Source of the DNA: Citrobacter gillenii
GTDB lineage: Bacteria > Pseudomonadota > Gammaproteobacteria > Enterobacterales > Enterobacteriaceae
Length of the DNA stretch: 64,000 nucleotides
NCBI RefSeq assembly: GCF_013337685.1
Contig: NZ_SUQN01000003.1
Location: 62,001-126,000 of the forward strand
Reading direction: 5' to 3'
The notes below the pieces were generated by a model. It saw only the letters and a program-made list of their open reading frames with translations. It did not search any database and had not been told where the DNA came from. Below, piece by piece: positions 8,724 to 17,425 of the stretch. A program made the translations under genes and the position numbers. Numbering within the stretch: position 1 is the first letter of the stretch; each line of letters starts with the position of its first letter.

Positions 8724-9305
8724 ATGAAGATAATGAGACTGAAAAAACTCTACCTACTGGGCTGTAGCGGACTGCTGTTCGCAACCGCATACCCAACCCA
8801 GGCGACATCACTGGATGTCACCTTTACCGCAACGCTACGCGAAACCACCTGTGATATGGCTATCGAAGGCGGCAGTGGTACTGGTCTAGACAACACCATT
8901 CCCATTGGCTCGGGAGGAACCGTCAGCCTCGATAAAATCGTCAACGGCGACAGTGCAGCACAGGCAACTTTTAAGCTGAAAATCAACGAATGCCCGGACA
9001 GCTTACAAGGGCTAAAAACCACCATAACGGGCACCAAGTCTGGCTATTCCGACTACATCATAGTTAACGGAGCAGGAACGGCTGATGCCGCAAGCTACCT
9101 CGGTCTTACTATCGCCAGGGGTTCCGCAACCGATGCGCCTTTCATCATTAACGCCACTACTGATACGGGCCGGATAGTCTGGAGCAGCGCGGAAATCAGC
9201 GCTAAAGAAGTGTCGTTAGTCGCCGCATTAGCGGAAACCAGCAAAGGCAAAGGCACCACAGGTGACTTTAGCGCCGTGGCGACCTTCAACTTCACCTACG
9301 AATAA
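8724..9305 (+). CDS. Minor fimbrial subunit (YadM position)
   Basis: Pilin-like exported protein of 193 residues; a start four codons in (MRLKK) is also possible. Signal peptide ends near AYPTQA|TS. Cysteine pair RETTCDMAI and INECPDS, a beta-sandwich pattern, and a C-terminal strand AVATFNFTYE with the penultimate aromatic. It is the first of three minor subunits between usher and adhesin and occupies the place of yadM in the E. coli yad operon. Likely fibre or base/tip adaptor subunit; the exact position in the fibre cannot be told. Confidence 0.8.
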   Translation: MKIMRLKKLYLLGCSGLLFATAYPTQATSLDVTFTATLRETTCDMAIEGGSGTGLDNTIPIGSGGTVSLDKIVNGDSAAQATFKLKINECPDSLQGLKTTITGTKSGYSDYIIVNGAGTADAASYLGLTIARGSATDAPFIINATTDTGRIVWSSAEISAKEVSLVAALAETSKGKGTTGDFSAVATFNFTYE

Positions 9306-9327
9306 TCATCAGAAAAGGGATCTCTTG

Positions 9328-9885
9328 ATGAAAAAATTATCATTTCTGGGCGGCGTTGCCGGTGCAGTGCTTTTTTCTGCTCACTCTTTTGCCGCAATAA
9401 CCGGTACCGCCAGCGTTTCGGCAACCTTTACCACGACCGTCTCGGCAGGCACCTGTACGGCACAAATTCAGAACACCGGTGGTCAGGCTATCAGTACATT
9501 GGATTTCGGCGAGGTCTTTAAGTCAGATCTGGTCAATCAAAGCCGCAGCGAGCCGTTCAAAGTGGCCTTTACCGACTGCGCGGGCGTCAAAACCGCCAGC
9601 TATCAGGTCGTCTCCGGTACCGGGGGCGGGTGTTCAGGGCCAAGCACTAACGGAGATTCATTCTCTGCTGGTAACGCCACCGGTTTTGAAGTCTGGCAAG
9701 GCGTAGCCGGAACAGGAACGCTGCTAAGCTGCAATACCAAGCCCGCGCAAACGCTCACCATGAGCGGCAGTACGCTCGATGTTGCTTTTGCCTCCCGTAT
9801 TGTTATCGCCAAGGATAGAACGATTTCCAACGTCACGGCAGGCAGCGTCAGCGCGCCGGTCACGTTTGTTGTCACCTATCAGTAA
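9328..9885 (+). CDS. Minor fimbrial subunit (YadL position)
   Basis: 185 residues from ATG 9328, preceded by AAGGGATC. The frame is open upstream, but the residues there look non-coding and overlap the previous gene. Signal peptide MKKLSFLGG...HSFAA|IT. Cysteines in SAGTCTAQI and FTDCAG, with an extra pair (GGGCSG, LLSCNTK) suggesting a second disulfide. Ends VTFVVTYQ with the chaperone-binding Tyr. Likely adaptor or shaft minor subunit. Confidence 0.8.
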   Translation: MKKLSFLGGVAGAVLFSAHSFAAITGTASVSATFTTTVSAGTCTAQIQNTGGQAISTLDFGEVFKSDLVNQSRSEPFKVAFTDCAGVKTASYQVVSGTGGGCSGPSTNGDSFSAGNATGFEVWQGVAGTGTLLSCNTKPAQTLTMSGSTLDVAFASRIVIAKDRTISNVTAGSVSAPVTFVVTYQ

Positions 9886-9906
9886 ACCTAGAGGAGTAGA
9901 GCCGTC

Positions 9907-10524
9907 ATGCCATTCAACATCCAAATACTCTCTTCACTAGGGAGAGCACTACTGATAATGGGAGTGACTGGCGGACTCTACACTGCCCCCTGCTTTGCGG
10001 ATGAGGACGCGGGAGGTCTGGACGTCACTCTCACGGCTAACGTCGTGGAGAACACTTGCCAGATCTCCCTCTCAGATAACGGATTGGTTCATTTACCGAT
10101 CGTTTCACGGGGTTGGTTTTACAACGGCGACGGCACAACACGTCTGCAGCCGGGCGATGCCGACAGCGGCACGCAGTTTAGTGTCAACGTTGAAAGCTGC
10201 ACTAATGATACGGCAACGGTTAACGCAATGGTGTTCCGCTTTCAGCCGCAAAACGGCACCTGGCCTGCCGAGAGCCAGCAGGTATTTATCAACGACACAC
10301 CCGCGGCCACTGGCGGGGCGGAAAACGTCGGCATCGTGATTTTCTCCAGCAGCGATAACCGTAACGTCGTCAATAGCGACGGCAGTTCATCCGTCGCCAT
10401 TGATGTTTCAACATCAGCCAACTATCTGACCCGTTACGACTTTTACGCCCGCTACCAGAATACCGGCATCGTGAGCGCCGGAAAGATCACCAGCCATGTG
10501 CTGGTTGATGCTATTTATCAATAA
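9907..10524 (+). CDS. Minor fimbrial subunit (YadK position)
   Basis: 205 residues; ATG follows GAGGAG. The signal peptide is long, ending near PCFA|DED. Pilin fold with ENTCQISLS and VESCTND as the disulfide, and C-terminal VLVDAIYQ. It stands immediately before the tip adhesin gene (14 bases), so it is a good candidate for the adaptor that joins adhesin to fibre. Function is inferred from order only. Confidence 0.8.
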   Translation: MPFNIQILSSLGRALLIMGVTGGLYTAPCFADEDAGGLDVTLTANVVENTCQISLSDNGLVHLPIVSRGWFYNGDGTTRLQPGDADSGTQFSVNVESCTNDTATVNAMVFRFQPQNGTWPAESQQVFINDTPAATGGAENVGIVIFSSSDNRNVVNSDGSSSVAIDVSTSANYLTRYDFYARYQNTGIVSAGKITSHVLVDAIYQ

Positions 10525-10538
10525 TCAAGGAAGATGAC

Positions 10539-11624
10539 ATGATTAAATATCTACTACTCCCGGTAGCGCTATTGGCCCTGAGTTTTAATGCCAGCGCAAG
10601 CACAGAATGCCGCCTCTCACAGAGTGGCAAAAGTGGCACTATGGCGCTGAATGGCGGAGGGACAAACCCGATTTCATTTCACTATGTGAGCGACGACGTC
10701 TCAGGCTCCATCTATGAACTCACCTATTTTGATCCCTCGCTTGACCGTGATCTCTGGACCTATTGCAATAACGGAAAGGACGGCGTGGCATTTTATATGA
10801 ATACCACCGAAGCCTCGAGGGTCAATATGACCGATGGCAGAGCGCTTTATCCTACCAATGTCGACGGTATTTACTATGCGGTAAAAATGTATAGCACCGG
10901 CGGAGGCGGCGGTTATTTTCCGTCGTCTAGTGGAGGCTCGTGGGTCATGGTCGACAGCGGTAGCATAGACTACTGGGACAGCAAGCAAATGAAAGCTACC
11001 GTAACGCTATATCAGGGTAGCGGGTTTGCTGGAAATGTTAACAACGTCAGCGCGATTACACCAAAAGATTCACGCACGCTGGGGCAAATTCGCATCGGCA
11101 CCGCAGATTCTGATGATAACAACCCGTGGACCATCAACGTTACGCCGACCAGCTTTAGCGTGCCGGTTTACGCAGCAACCTGCACCGCGGTATCGGCCAA
11201 TAACGGCACCAATAACGTTGATTTTGGCGAGATCATGATGTCATCGCTCAGAGATGGCTACTGGCCATATCAGAATTTTACGTTGCAGATGAAGTACTGT
11301 ACCAACACCGTGTGGATGCGTTTTAAACTGACTTCAACGGCCAGCACCACCAATGGCACTGGTTATATGCTCCTCAAAAACACGCTGAGTGGCAGCAATG
11401 CGGCGAAAGGGATTGGCGTTTACGTGCAAACCAATGTGATAACTCGCGAGGGAGACGGAGGCTTTAAACCCGGAGCTGAAATCTGGAGTCCAATGACGAG
11501 CGTCGCGAATAGCCTCTCCCTCGACCTGCCTTTTTATGCACGTATTTACGAGCTCGATGATGGTAGTACAGTGACCGCCGGTGAATTTAAGGCCATTGGC
11601 ACCTTCACCATCGACTACTTTTGA
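10539..11624 (+). CDS. Fimbrial tip adhesin, two-domain (YadC position)
   Basis: At 361 residues it is twice the length of the pilins, as expected for a receptor-binding domain joined to a pilin domain. Signal peptide MIKYLLLPVALLALSFNASA|ST. The N-terminal part (about 21-210) has cysteines in STECRLSQ and WTYCNNGKD and a Gly/Ser-rich loop (STGGGGGYFPSSSGGS). The C-terminal pilin part has AATCTAV, MKYCTNTV, and ends TFTIDYF, with a terminal aromatic. The ligand cannot be predicted. It is the last gene of the operon and stops two bases from the convergent yadE stop. Confidence 0.82.
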   Translation: MIKYLLLPVALLALSFNASASTECRLSQSGKSGTMALNGGGTNPISFHYVSDDVSGSIYELTYFDPSLDRDLWTYCNNGKDGVAFYMNTTEASRVNMTDGRALYPTNVDGIYYAVKMYSTGGGGGYFPSSSGGSWVMVDSGSIDYWDSKQMKATVTLYQGSGFAGNVNNVSAITPKDSRTLGQIRIGTADSDDNNPWTINVTPTSFSVPVYAATCTAVSANNGTNNVDFGEIMMSSLRDGYWPYQNFTLQMKYCTNTVWMRFKLTSTASTTNGTGYMLLKNTLSGSNAAKGIGVYVQTNVITREGDGGFKPGAEIWSPMTSVANSLSLDLPFYARIYELDDGSTVTAGEFKAIGTFTIDYF

Positions 11625-11626
11625 TT

Positions 11627-12856
11627 TTACCCCTGCGGCTGGTTACTGATCAGCCGCGACATCGTCTCTAGCGAATCCGTTCTTAAAATATAAAGCCTTT
11701 TCAATAAGAACGGATTATCCCCCGGTTTCACCTTCCCTTTCACCGTCGTCACCGCTAAGTGAAACCCCGCCTCTCCTGCCGCTGTCACCGCCGTAGCGTT
11801 ATAACTGCCAAAGGGGTATGAGAGGTACAGCACATGCGGATTAAACTGCGCCAGCGCGCGCCGCGAACGGGCAAAATCAAACAGGATATTATGGTGGCTA
11901 CGACTCAGCAGGATCGGCCGACGGTAACCATCTACCCGATGTAAAAAATGGGTATGTGACTGAAAGTCAAACACATCCCTGATGCCATTCAATTCAGAGA
12001 CGCTCATAAACTGCAGCGATTTTGGATCCCACTTTTGCGGATGCCGCTTAATACGCGATGAGATAATAAACGCCGTTGCTTTCATGCCGTATTGTTTCAA
12101 CACCGGATACGCATAGCGGCTGACCGACTTCAGGCCATCGTCAAAGGTTACCACCACCGCGCGCGCGGGCAGATTAGCGCGGTTACGCACGTAGTCTTCT
12201 AACTGGTACATCGTCAGCGTGGTGTAGCCCATATCACGCAGCCAGGTCATCTGGTTGCTGAAAGCACGTACGGAAGTGGTCGTCGAGGTATGGCGAAAAC
12301 GGGTGTTCTCTTCATCACGCAGAATGTGATGGTAAGTCAGCACCGGGATCCCATTATCGGTCTGAGCATCTAAGGCGCTGATATAAGCCAGCCGGTCGCC
12401 GATACGGATTTGAAACCACGTCTGGTTCAGCCTGTCTTTCAGCTTGTTTATTATGGGATAGCGCAGATTGTCCGCCAGCACGCCAAACGGCGCACTCCCG
12501 GCGTCGGGGGCGTTATAAACCGGCGTATCTTTCCAGGTGATCAGGTTCTGATTGCTCAGGGGCTTATTGAGATCGCCCAATCCATCTTCGACCTTCTGTC
12601 GCCCCTGAACGCGCTCCAGATGGCCTTTATCGATAAATCCCTTACCGAAGCCAAAGGTAAACGCGTAATAGTCTTCGCCACCGGGAATGACCGAGAGGAT
12701 CTGGCCCGCACGAATATTCCCTACCGTCACCATTTTATTGCCAACCTGCGCCCAGACAGCAGCATCTTCAGTGGTTTGCATATAGCGCGCAGGCAACGCC
12801 GCAACCGCAAAACCAGAAAACAGGAACATCAGAATAAGCAGAGCACGCATAACCAT
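11627..12856 (-). CDS. yadE: Exported polysaccharide deacetylase family protein
   Basis: 409 residues, the remembered length of E. coli YadE. A signal peptide or anchor lies at 1-20 ([20 protein letters not shown]), then an SH3-like region ([14 protein letters not shown]). The NodB domain begins near residue 160: [33 protein letters not shown] (the Asp-Asp metal motif), [11 protein letters not shown] (the His-x3-His motif) and [13 protein letters not shown]. It probably acts on a periplasmic or surface polysaccharide; the substrate is not known. No terminator is visible between it and the convergent adhesin gene. Confidence 0.9.
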   Translation of the reverse strand: MVMRALLILMFLFSGFAVAALPARYMQTTEDAAVWAQVGNKMVTVGNIRAGQILSVIPGGEDYYAFTFGFGKGFIDKGHLERVQGRQKVEDGLGDLNKPLSNQNLITWKDTPVYNAPDAGSAPFGVLADNLRYPIINKLKDRLNQTWFQIRIGDRLAYISALDAQTDNGIPVLTYHHILRDEENTRFRHTSTTTSVRAFSNQMTWLRDMGYTTLTMYQLEDYVRNRANLPARAVVVTFDDGLKSVSRYAYPVLKQYGMKATAFIISSRIKRHPQKWDPKSLQFMSVSELNGIRDVFDFQSHTHFLHRVDGYRRPILLSRSHHNILFDFARSRRALAQFNPHVLYLSYPFGSYNATAVTAAGEAGFHLAVTTVKGKVKPGDNPFLLKRLYILRTDSLETMSRLISNQPQG

Positions 12857-12917
12857 ATGGGATAACCGAGGCGAAAAACCTCGGTTATTGTAGCAAAAGC
12901 ATCATCAATACCAATGC

Positions 12918-13358
12918 TTAATACTCATACAAATCATGCTTCAACACAAAGGGGGGATTTTTCTGTTGCTGATGCCACAGGCTGGTGACATCAGGACCGC
13001 CGAGGGAAACAATTTGATTGCGAAACGCCGCGCTGCTCATCGATTCTCGCGACAAAAGCATTCGCTCAAGCAATGGATACGTCACGCCTGAGATCACTTC
13101 ACACTGGGAATGTTTATGGCTCATCAATGCCGCCGCGCGATAAGGCGCAGCACCTGGAATATCCGTCAGGAATATCACACCCTCGCCAGAATCTGTGTCA
13201 TGCAGGGCATCGCACATCATCCGACTTAACATATTTGAACTCAGTCCACGCCAAAACCCTACCGCCCGGCATTGCGCCTGCGAGCCGAACTTTTTTTCCA
13301 GACGATGCAGCATATCCTGTGCCGTATCGTCATGACAGGTAATCACCCAACCTAACAT
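12918..13358 (-). CDS. yadI: PTS EIIA domain protein, mannose family
   Basis: 146-residue single-domain EIIA of the Man/Sor family. The N-terminal MLGWVITCHDD holds the phosphorylated His (His9). Other conserved stretches are GEGVIFLTDIPGAAPYRAA and CEVISGVTYPLLERML. No partner EIIB/C/D is nearby, as in E. coli, so it may serve an unlinked permease or have a regulatory role. The gene starts after a clear AAGGAGG (minus strand). Confidence 0.93.
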   Translation of the reverse strand: MLGWVITCHDDTAQDMLHRLEKKFGSQAQCRAVGFWRGLSSNMLSRMMCDALHDTDSGEGVIFLTDIPGAAPYRAAALMSHKHSQCEVISGVTYPLLERMLLSRESMSSAAFRNQIVSLGGPDVTSLWHQQQKNPPFVLKHDLYEY

Positions 13359-13461
13359 TGCCTACCTCCTTAGCAGACAAGTAGTTTATCAGGGTGATAA
13401 ATACATAACGGTGATAAACATCAAAAGTCTTCCTCTCCCGGTCCGGGAGAGGAAGAAAGAA

Positions 13462-14232
13462 TCAGCTACGTAACCCACGTCCGCGTTGAATCAGATACCA
13501 GCAGAGTAAATAAAAGGCGGCAATAAACACCACCAGCACGCCAAAGGTCGTGACCAGCGGTACATCATGAATGCCGAGGAAACCGTAGCGGAAACCACTG
13601 ATCATGTAGACAATCGGGTTCAGGTGCGACAGTCCCTGCCAGAACGGCGGCAGCAGCGTTAGCGAGTAGAACACGCCGCCCAGGTAGGTCAGCGGTGTCA
13701 GCACAAAGGTCGGGATCAGACTGATATCGTCAAAGGTTTTGGCAAAAACCGCATTCAGCAATCCGGCCAGCGAGAACAGGACCGCCGTCAGGACGAGCGT
13801 AAGCGCCACAAAGACCCACGAATGTACCTGAAACGGCACAAAGAACAGGGAGATAGCGGTCACCAGAATACCTACGCACAGCCCGCGCGCCACGCCACCA
13901 CCGACAAAACCGGTAATAATGACGTGCGTCGGTACCGGCGCGACCAGCAGTTCTTCAATGTTGCGTTGAAACTTGGCGCTGAAAAATGACGACGCGACGT
14001 TGGCGTACGAATTGGTAATGACCGCCATCATAATCAGCCCCGGTACGATGAACTGCATATAGCTAAAGCCGTGCATTTCGCCGATGCGTGAGCCAATCAA
14101 ATTACCGAAGATAATAAAATACAGCGTCATGGTAATGACCGGTGGGACCAGCGTCTGGATCCAGATCCGCATAAAACGGTGGATCTCTTTCGCCCAGATG
14201 CTTTTCAGTGCGACCCAGTAAAGCTGCATCAT
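13462..14232 (-). CDS. yadH: ABC-2 type transporter permease
   Basis: 256-residue membrane protein with six predicted hydrophobic segments (TMTLYFIIFGNLIG, YMQFIVPGLIMMAVI, ILVTAISLFF, WVFVALTLVLTAVLFSLAGL, GVLVVFIAAFYLLCW among them). It is the membrane half of an exporter with YadG; the genes overlap by four bases (14229-14232), so translation is coupled. The family includes DrrB- and NodJ-like exporters; the substrate is unknown. A short hairpin-like CCTCTCCCGGTCCGGGAGAGG (13432-13452) lies just after the stop on this strand and may act as the terminator. Confidence 0.94.
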   Translation of the reverse strand: MMQLYWVALKSIWAKEIHRFMRIWIQTLVPPVITMTLYFIIFGNLIGSRIGEMHGFSYMQFIVPGLIMMAVITNSYANVASSFFSAKFQRNIEELLVAPVPTHVIITGFVGGGVARGLCVGILVTAISLFFVPFQVHSWVFVALTLVLTAVLFSLAGLLNAVFAKTFDDISLIPTFVLTPLTYLGGVFYSLTLLPPFWQGLSHLNPIVYMISGFRYGFLGIHDVPLVTTFGVLVVFIAAFYLLCWYLIQRGRGLRS

Positions 14233-15155
14233 GTGCGATCTCCTTGTTTGTCATGCACCAGAGAAACAAACAGTTCCTCCAGTCGGTTCGCCTTGTTACG
14301 CATACTCAATACCTGAACGCCCTGGGCGCTCAGCTGGGAAAACACGCTGTTTACCCCCTGCTCTCTCAGCACTTCGACTTCCAGCGTGGAAGTATCAACC
14401 AGACGGTATTGATAGCCCTCCAGTTTGGGCAACGGGCTTTTCGCTGCTAAATCGAGAATAAAGGTCTCGGATTTCAGTTTGGAAAGCAGGTTTTTCATCG
14501 ACGTATTCTCCACCAGCTCACCATGCTGAATAATACCGATATTACGGCACAGCATTTCCGCCTCTTCGAGGTAGTGGGTGGTCAGAATAATCGTCGTGCC
14601 TTTGTCGTTTAAATCTTTTAAAAATCCCCACATTGAACGACGCAGTTCGATATCAACGCCCGCCGTCGGTTCATCGAGGATCAGTAGCTTCGGCTCATGC
14701 ATCAAGGCACGGGCGATCATCAAACGTCGCTTCATACCGCCGGACAACATACGCGCCCGTTCGTTACGTTTTTCCCACAGATCGAGCTGTTTTAGATAAA
14801 TTTCGCTGCGTTTTACCGCCTCTTTATACTCAACGCCGTAATAGCCCGCCTGGTTCACCACGATCTGCTGCACGGTTTCAAACGGGTTAAAGTTAAACTC
14901 CTGCGGCACGAGCCCAAGCTGGCGTTTAGCGTTAACCGTATCTTTTTCAAGATCGTAGCCAAAGACGCTCACCCGCCCTGAGGATTTGTTCACCAGCGAG
15001 CTGATAATCCCGATGGTGGTGGACTTTCCTGCGCCGTTAGGACCTAAAAGCGCATAAAAATCACCCGCTTCGACTTGCAAATCTATGCCGCGTAGCGCCT
15101 GAACGCCACCGGGATAAGTCTTTTTAAGTTGTTGAAGTTCCAGAGCAATGGTCAT
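14229..15155 (-). CDS. yadG: ABC transporter ATP-binding protein
   Basis: 308 residues. Walker A GPNGAGKST near residue 38, Q-loop VPQEFNF, signature LSGGMKRRLMIARAL, Walker B LLILDEPTAGVD, and the switch His in TTHYLEEAE. The C-terminal 80 residues are the accessory region typical of drug or polysaccharide exporters of this type. It pairs with YadH downstream. The gene is divergent from can, with 101 bases between them. Confidence 0.95.
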   Translation of the reverse strand: MTIALELQQLKKTYPGGVQALRGIDLQVEAGDFYALLGPNGAGKSTTIGIISSLVNKSSGRVSVFGYDLEKDTVNAKRQLGLVPQEFNFNPFETVQQIVVNQAGYYGVEYKEAVKRSEIYLKQLDLWEKRNERARMLSGGMKRRLMIARALMHEPKLLILDEPTAGVDIELRRSMWGFLKDLNDKGTTIILTTHYLEEAEMLCRNIGIIQHGELVENTSMKNLLSKLKSETFILDLAAKSPLPKLEGYQYRLVDTSTLEVEVLREQGVNSVFSQLSAQGVQVLSMRNKANRLEELFVSLVHDKQGDRT

Positions 15156-15256
15156 GGTTTTTTACTTACCTTACATTCTAATACTTGATATTTGGTTTTA
15201 ATAAATCAGGAGTTACCCTATATTAGCGCAACGCAATTTACTGGGTTACAGCCTCC

Positions 15257-15919
15257 ATGAAAGACATAGATACACTTATCAGCAACAATGCACTATGGTC
15301 AAAGATGCTGATAGAAGAGGACCCCGGATTTTTTGAAACGCTGACGCATGCGCAGAATCCGCGCTTTCTATGGATTGGATGCTCCGATAGCCGCGTTCCC
15401 GCGGAACGTTTAACCGGTCTTGAACCGGGCGAATTATTTGTTCACCGTAATGTTGCCAATCTGGTAATTCATACCGATCTGAACTGCCTCTCAGTGGTTC
15501 AGTATGCGGTTGATGTGCTGGAAGTGGAACACATTATTATTTGTGGGCACTACGGTTGCGGTGGCGTACAGGCCGCCATTGAAAATACAGAATTGGGACT
15601 GATTGATAACTGGTTGCTGCATATCCGCGATATCTGGTTTAAACACAGCTCACTGCTCGGGGAAATGCCGCCGGAGCGTCGTATTGATACACTGTGCGAG
15701 CTGAATGTCATGGAGCAGGTCTACAACCTGGGCCACTCCACCATCATGCGTTCAGCCTGGAAGCGTGGTCAGAAGGTCACTATTCACGGATGGGCCTACG
15801 GTATTCATGATGGCCTACTTCGCGATCTGGACGTGACCGCCACCAGCCGTGAATCCCTGGAACAGCGCTACCGACAGGGGCTGTCGAACCTCAGCCAAAA
15901 GCACAGTAACCATAAGTAA
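15257..15919 (+). CDS. can: Beta-class carbonic anhydrase
   Basis: Interconverts CO2 and bicarbonate; essential in air for E. coli. At 220 residues it equals E. coli Can. Zinc ligands are Cys42 (GCSDSR, with Asp44), and His and Cys in [11 protein letters not shown] (about 98 and 101). Start ATG 15257 follows a poor Shine-Dalgarno. The downstream neighbour hpt is convergent and a REP sequence lies between. Confidence 0.97.
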   Translation: MKDIDTLISNNALWSKMLIEEDPGFFETLTHAQNPRFLWIGCSDSRVPAERLTGLEPGELFVHRNVANLVIHTDLNCLSVVQYAVDVLEVEHIIICGHYGCGGVQAAIENTELGLIDNWLLHIRDIWFKHSSLLGEMPPERRIDTLCELNVMEQVYNLGHSTIMRSAWKRGQKVTIHGWAYGIHDGLLRDLDVTATSRESLEQRYRQGLSNLSQKHSNHK

Positions 15920-15928
15920 CGCAACATT

Positions 15929-15960
15929 GCCGGGGGGCGGCTACGCCTTACCCGGCCTAC
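15929..15960. repeat. Single REP palindrome between can and hpt
   Basis: GCCGGGGGGCGGCTACGCCT followed by TACCCGGCCTAC matches the REP/PU consensus. It lies in the 3'-3' gap of two convergent genes, the usual place for REP, where it can stabilise mRNA ends. Confidence 0.8.
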
Positions 15961-15991
15961 AAAACGCTCACCATCAGGCACGTTCGCAGTT

Positions 15992-16528
15992 TTACTCGTC
16001 CAGCAGTACCACTTTGCCAACATACGGCAGATGGCGATAACGCTGGGCGTAGTCAATGCCATAACCGACAACAAACTCATCCGGAATGGAAAAGCCGATA
16101 AATTCGACTGGAACATTCACTTCACGACGGGAGGGTTTGTCCAGCAGCGTACAAATAGCCAGAGATTTCGGCTCGCGCAGGCTGAGGATTTCACGCACTT
16201 TTGACAGCGTGTTACCGGAGTCGATGATATCTTCGACAATCAGTACATCTTTACCACGAATGTCTTCATCCAGGTCTTTGAGGATTTTAACATCACGGGT
16301 AGTCGACATGCCGCTGCCGTAGCTTGAGGCGGTCATGAAGTCGACTTCGTGGGAGACATGCACTTCACGGCACAGGTCTGCCATAAACATAAATGAGCCG
16401 CGTAACAGACCAACCAGCACCATGTCACTGCCGCTGTCCTTGTAACGTTCGTTAATCTGACGCCCGAGTTCAGCAATGCGCGCTTTGATCTCCGCTTCCG
16501 GGATCATGACTTCTACAGTATGTTTCAT
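15992..16528 (-). CDS. hpt: Hypoxanthine phosphoribosyltransferase
   Basis: Purine salvage: hypoxanthine (and weakly guanine) plus PRPP gives IMP. The start at 16528 ([11 protein letters not shown]) gives 178 residues, as in E. coli; the frame is open 12 codons further up, but those residues have no counterpart. The PRPP-binding loop is [13 protein letters not shown], with [13 protein letters not shown] as the pyrophosphate loop and [20 protein letters not shown] in the hood. Upstream E. coli has gcd; here that gene is missing. Confidence 0.97.
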   Translation of the reverse strand: MKHTVEVMIPEAEIKARIAELGRQINERYKDSGSDMVLVGLLRGSFMFMADLCREVHVSHEVDFMTASSYGSGMSTTRDVKILKDLDEDIRGKDVLIVEDIIDSGNTLSKVREILSLREPKSLAICTLLDKPSRREVNVPVEFIGFSIPDEFVVGYGIDYAQRYRHLPYVGKVVLLDE

Positions 16529-16720
16529 ATCTCTAACCATATGATTTAAAAACAAATCACTCAATGCTCACTCTTAATAAGACAGCATCTAAGCGCAAGG
16601 TACGAAGTATACCAGTAAAAGCCTTTATTCGCGGCATCTGTTGTCCTATGACGGTATCTTTACCCCACATCAGAACAGAGAACATGGGTCTTCCCTGGCC
16701 GCCCTGGGCAAGACTCAATA

Positions 16721-16750
16721 AAAATACCCGCTATTTACTGCGGGTATTTT
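16721..16750 (-). terminator. Rho-independent terminator of the small exported-protein gene
   Basis: Perfect 11-bp stem AAAATACCCGC with GCGGGTATTTT and an 8-base loop. On the minus strand the stem is followed by TTATTG. It lies 26 bases after the stop of the 174-residue gene. Confidence 0.75.
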
Positions 16751-16775
16751 ATTGCTCTCAGATTTTTGACAACAA

Positions 16776-17300
16776 TCACTTATCAAATTTAAGCGACATT
16801 AACGATGCTTTCGCCACATCCTGATATTGTTCAACCAAATCTTTGGTCATATTAAAAGCGACCTGCACGGCTTTATCTTTTTCCGACGTTACCAGCATCA
16901 TATTCAGGATTTCGGTATCCGGCGCCTGGGAGCGGAAGGTAATTAGCCAGGCTTTATGCCCATCCACGGTCACGGCTTCCGCCTGCGGTTTGAAGTTAGT
17001 CAGCATTTTTAGCATCGCATCTTTCGCTTGATCCAACTGTGATGCGGGCAACGCGCTGCGCCCGGCGGTCATCCCTAAAGAGGCCTTGCCACGCTCGTCG
17101 CCATAAATAACCTGCGGACGATTTTCCGAAGGGTATTTAATTTTCGCCATTTCGTCGGACATTGGCGTCAGCGTTTGCGGAATTTCGATACTCAAATTGA
17201 GCTGCGGGATATTCTGGCGTTGCATTTTCATTTCGGCATGCGCTGAAATCGCCACCATCATGACAAAAGATGCGGTGAGTACCTTGCGGAAAAGATCCAT
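16776..17300 (-). CDS. Exported protein of unknown function
   Basis: 174 residues, not recognised. A clear signal peptide is cleaved near Ala22 (VAISAHA|EMKMQ). The mature part of about 150 residues begins with QLNLSIEIPQTLTPMSDEM and continues with alternating polar and hydrophobic strands (KASLGMTAGRSALP, HKAWLITFRSQ, MMLVTSEKDKAVQVAFNM). The pattern of a surface-active strand followed by QLDQAKDAMLKMLTNF recalls the DcrB/PsbP-like fold, but that is a guess. It has its own AGGTTAGA ribosome site and its own terminator, so it is a single-gene unit. It occupies the place of gcd in E. coli. Confidence 0.75.
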   Translation of the reverse strand: MDLFRKVLTASFVMMVAISAHAEMKMQRQNIPQLNLSIEIPQTLTPMSDEMAKIKYPSENRPQVIYGDERGKASLGMTAGRSALPASQLDQAKDAMLKMLTNFKPQAEAVTVDGHKAWLITFRSQAPDTEILNMMLVTSEKDKAVQVAFNMTKDLVEQYQDVAKASLMSLKFDK

Positions 17301-17392
17301 TCTAACCTCATGATTTATTATTAATCATATCAGTATATCCGCCGCGCTAATGAATGGAACGGTAAATGCCCATTTTAAGAACATCCTGTTTT

Positions 17393-17418
17393 ACCGGATG
17401 GCAAAAATGCCATCCGGT
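17393..17418 (-). terminator. REP-like stem-loop after cueO
   Basis: ACCGGATGGC and GCCATCCGGT pair perfectly over 10 bases around a 6-base loop, 8 bases past the cueO stop. No U-run follows on the minus strand. The arms resemble half of a REP palindrome. Confidence 0.5.
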
Positions 17419-17425
17419 CATTTTG

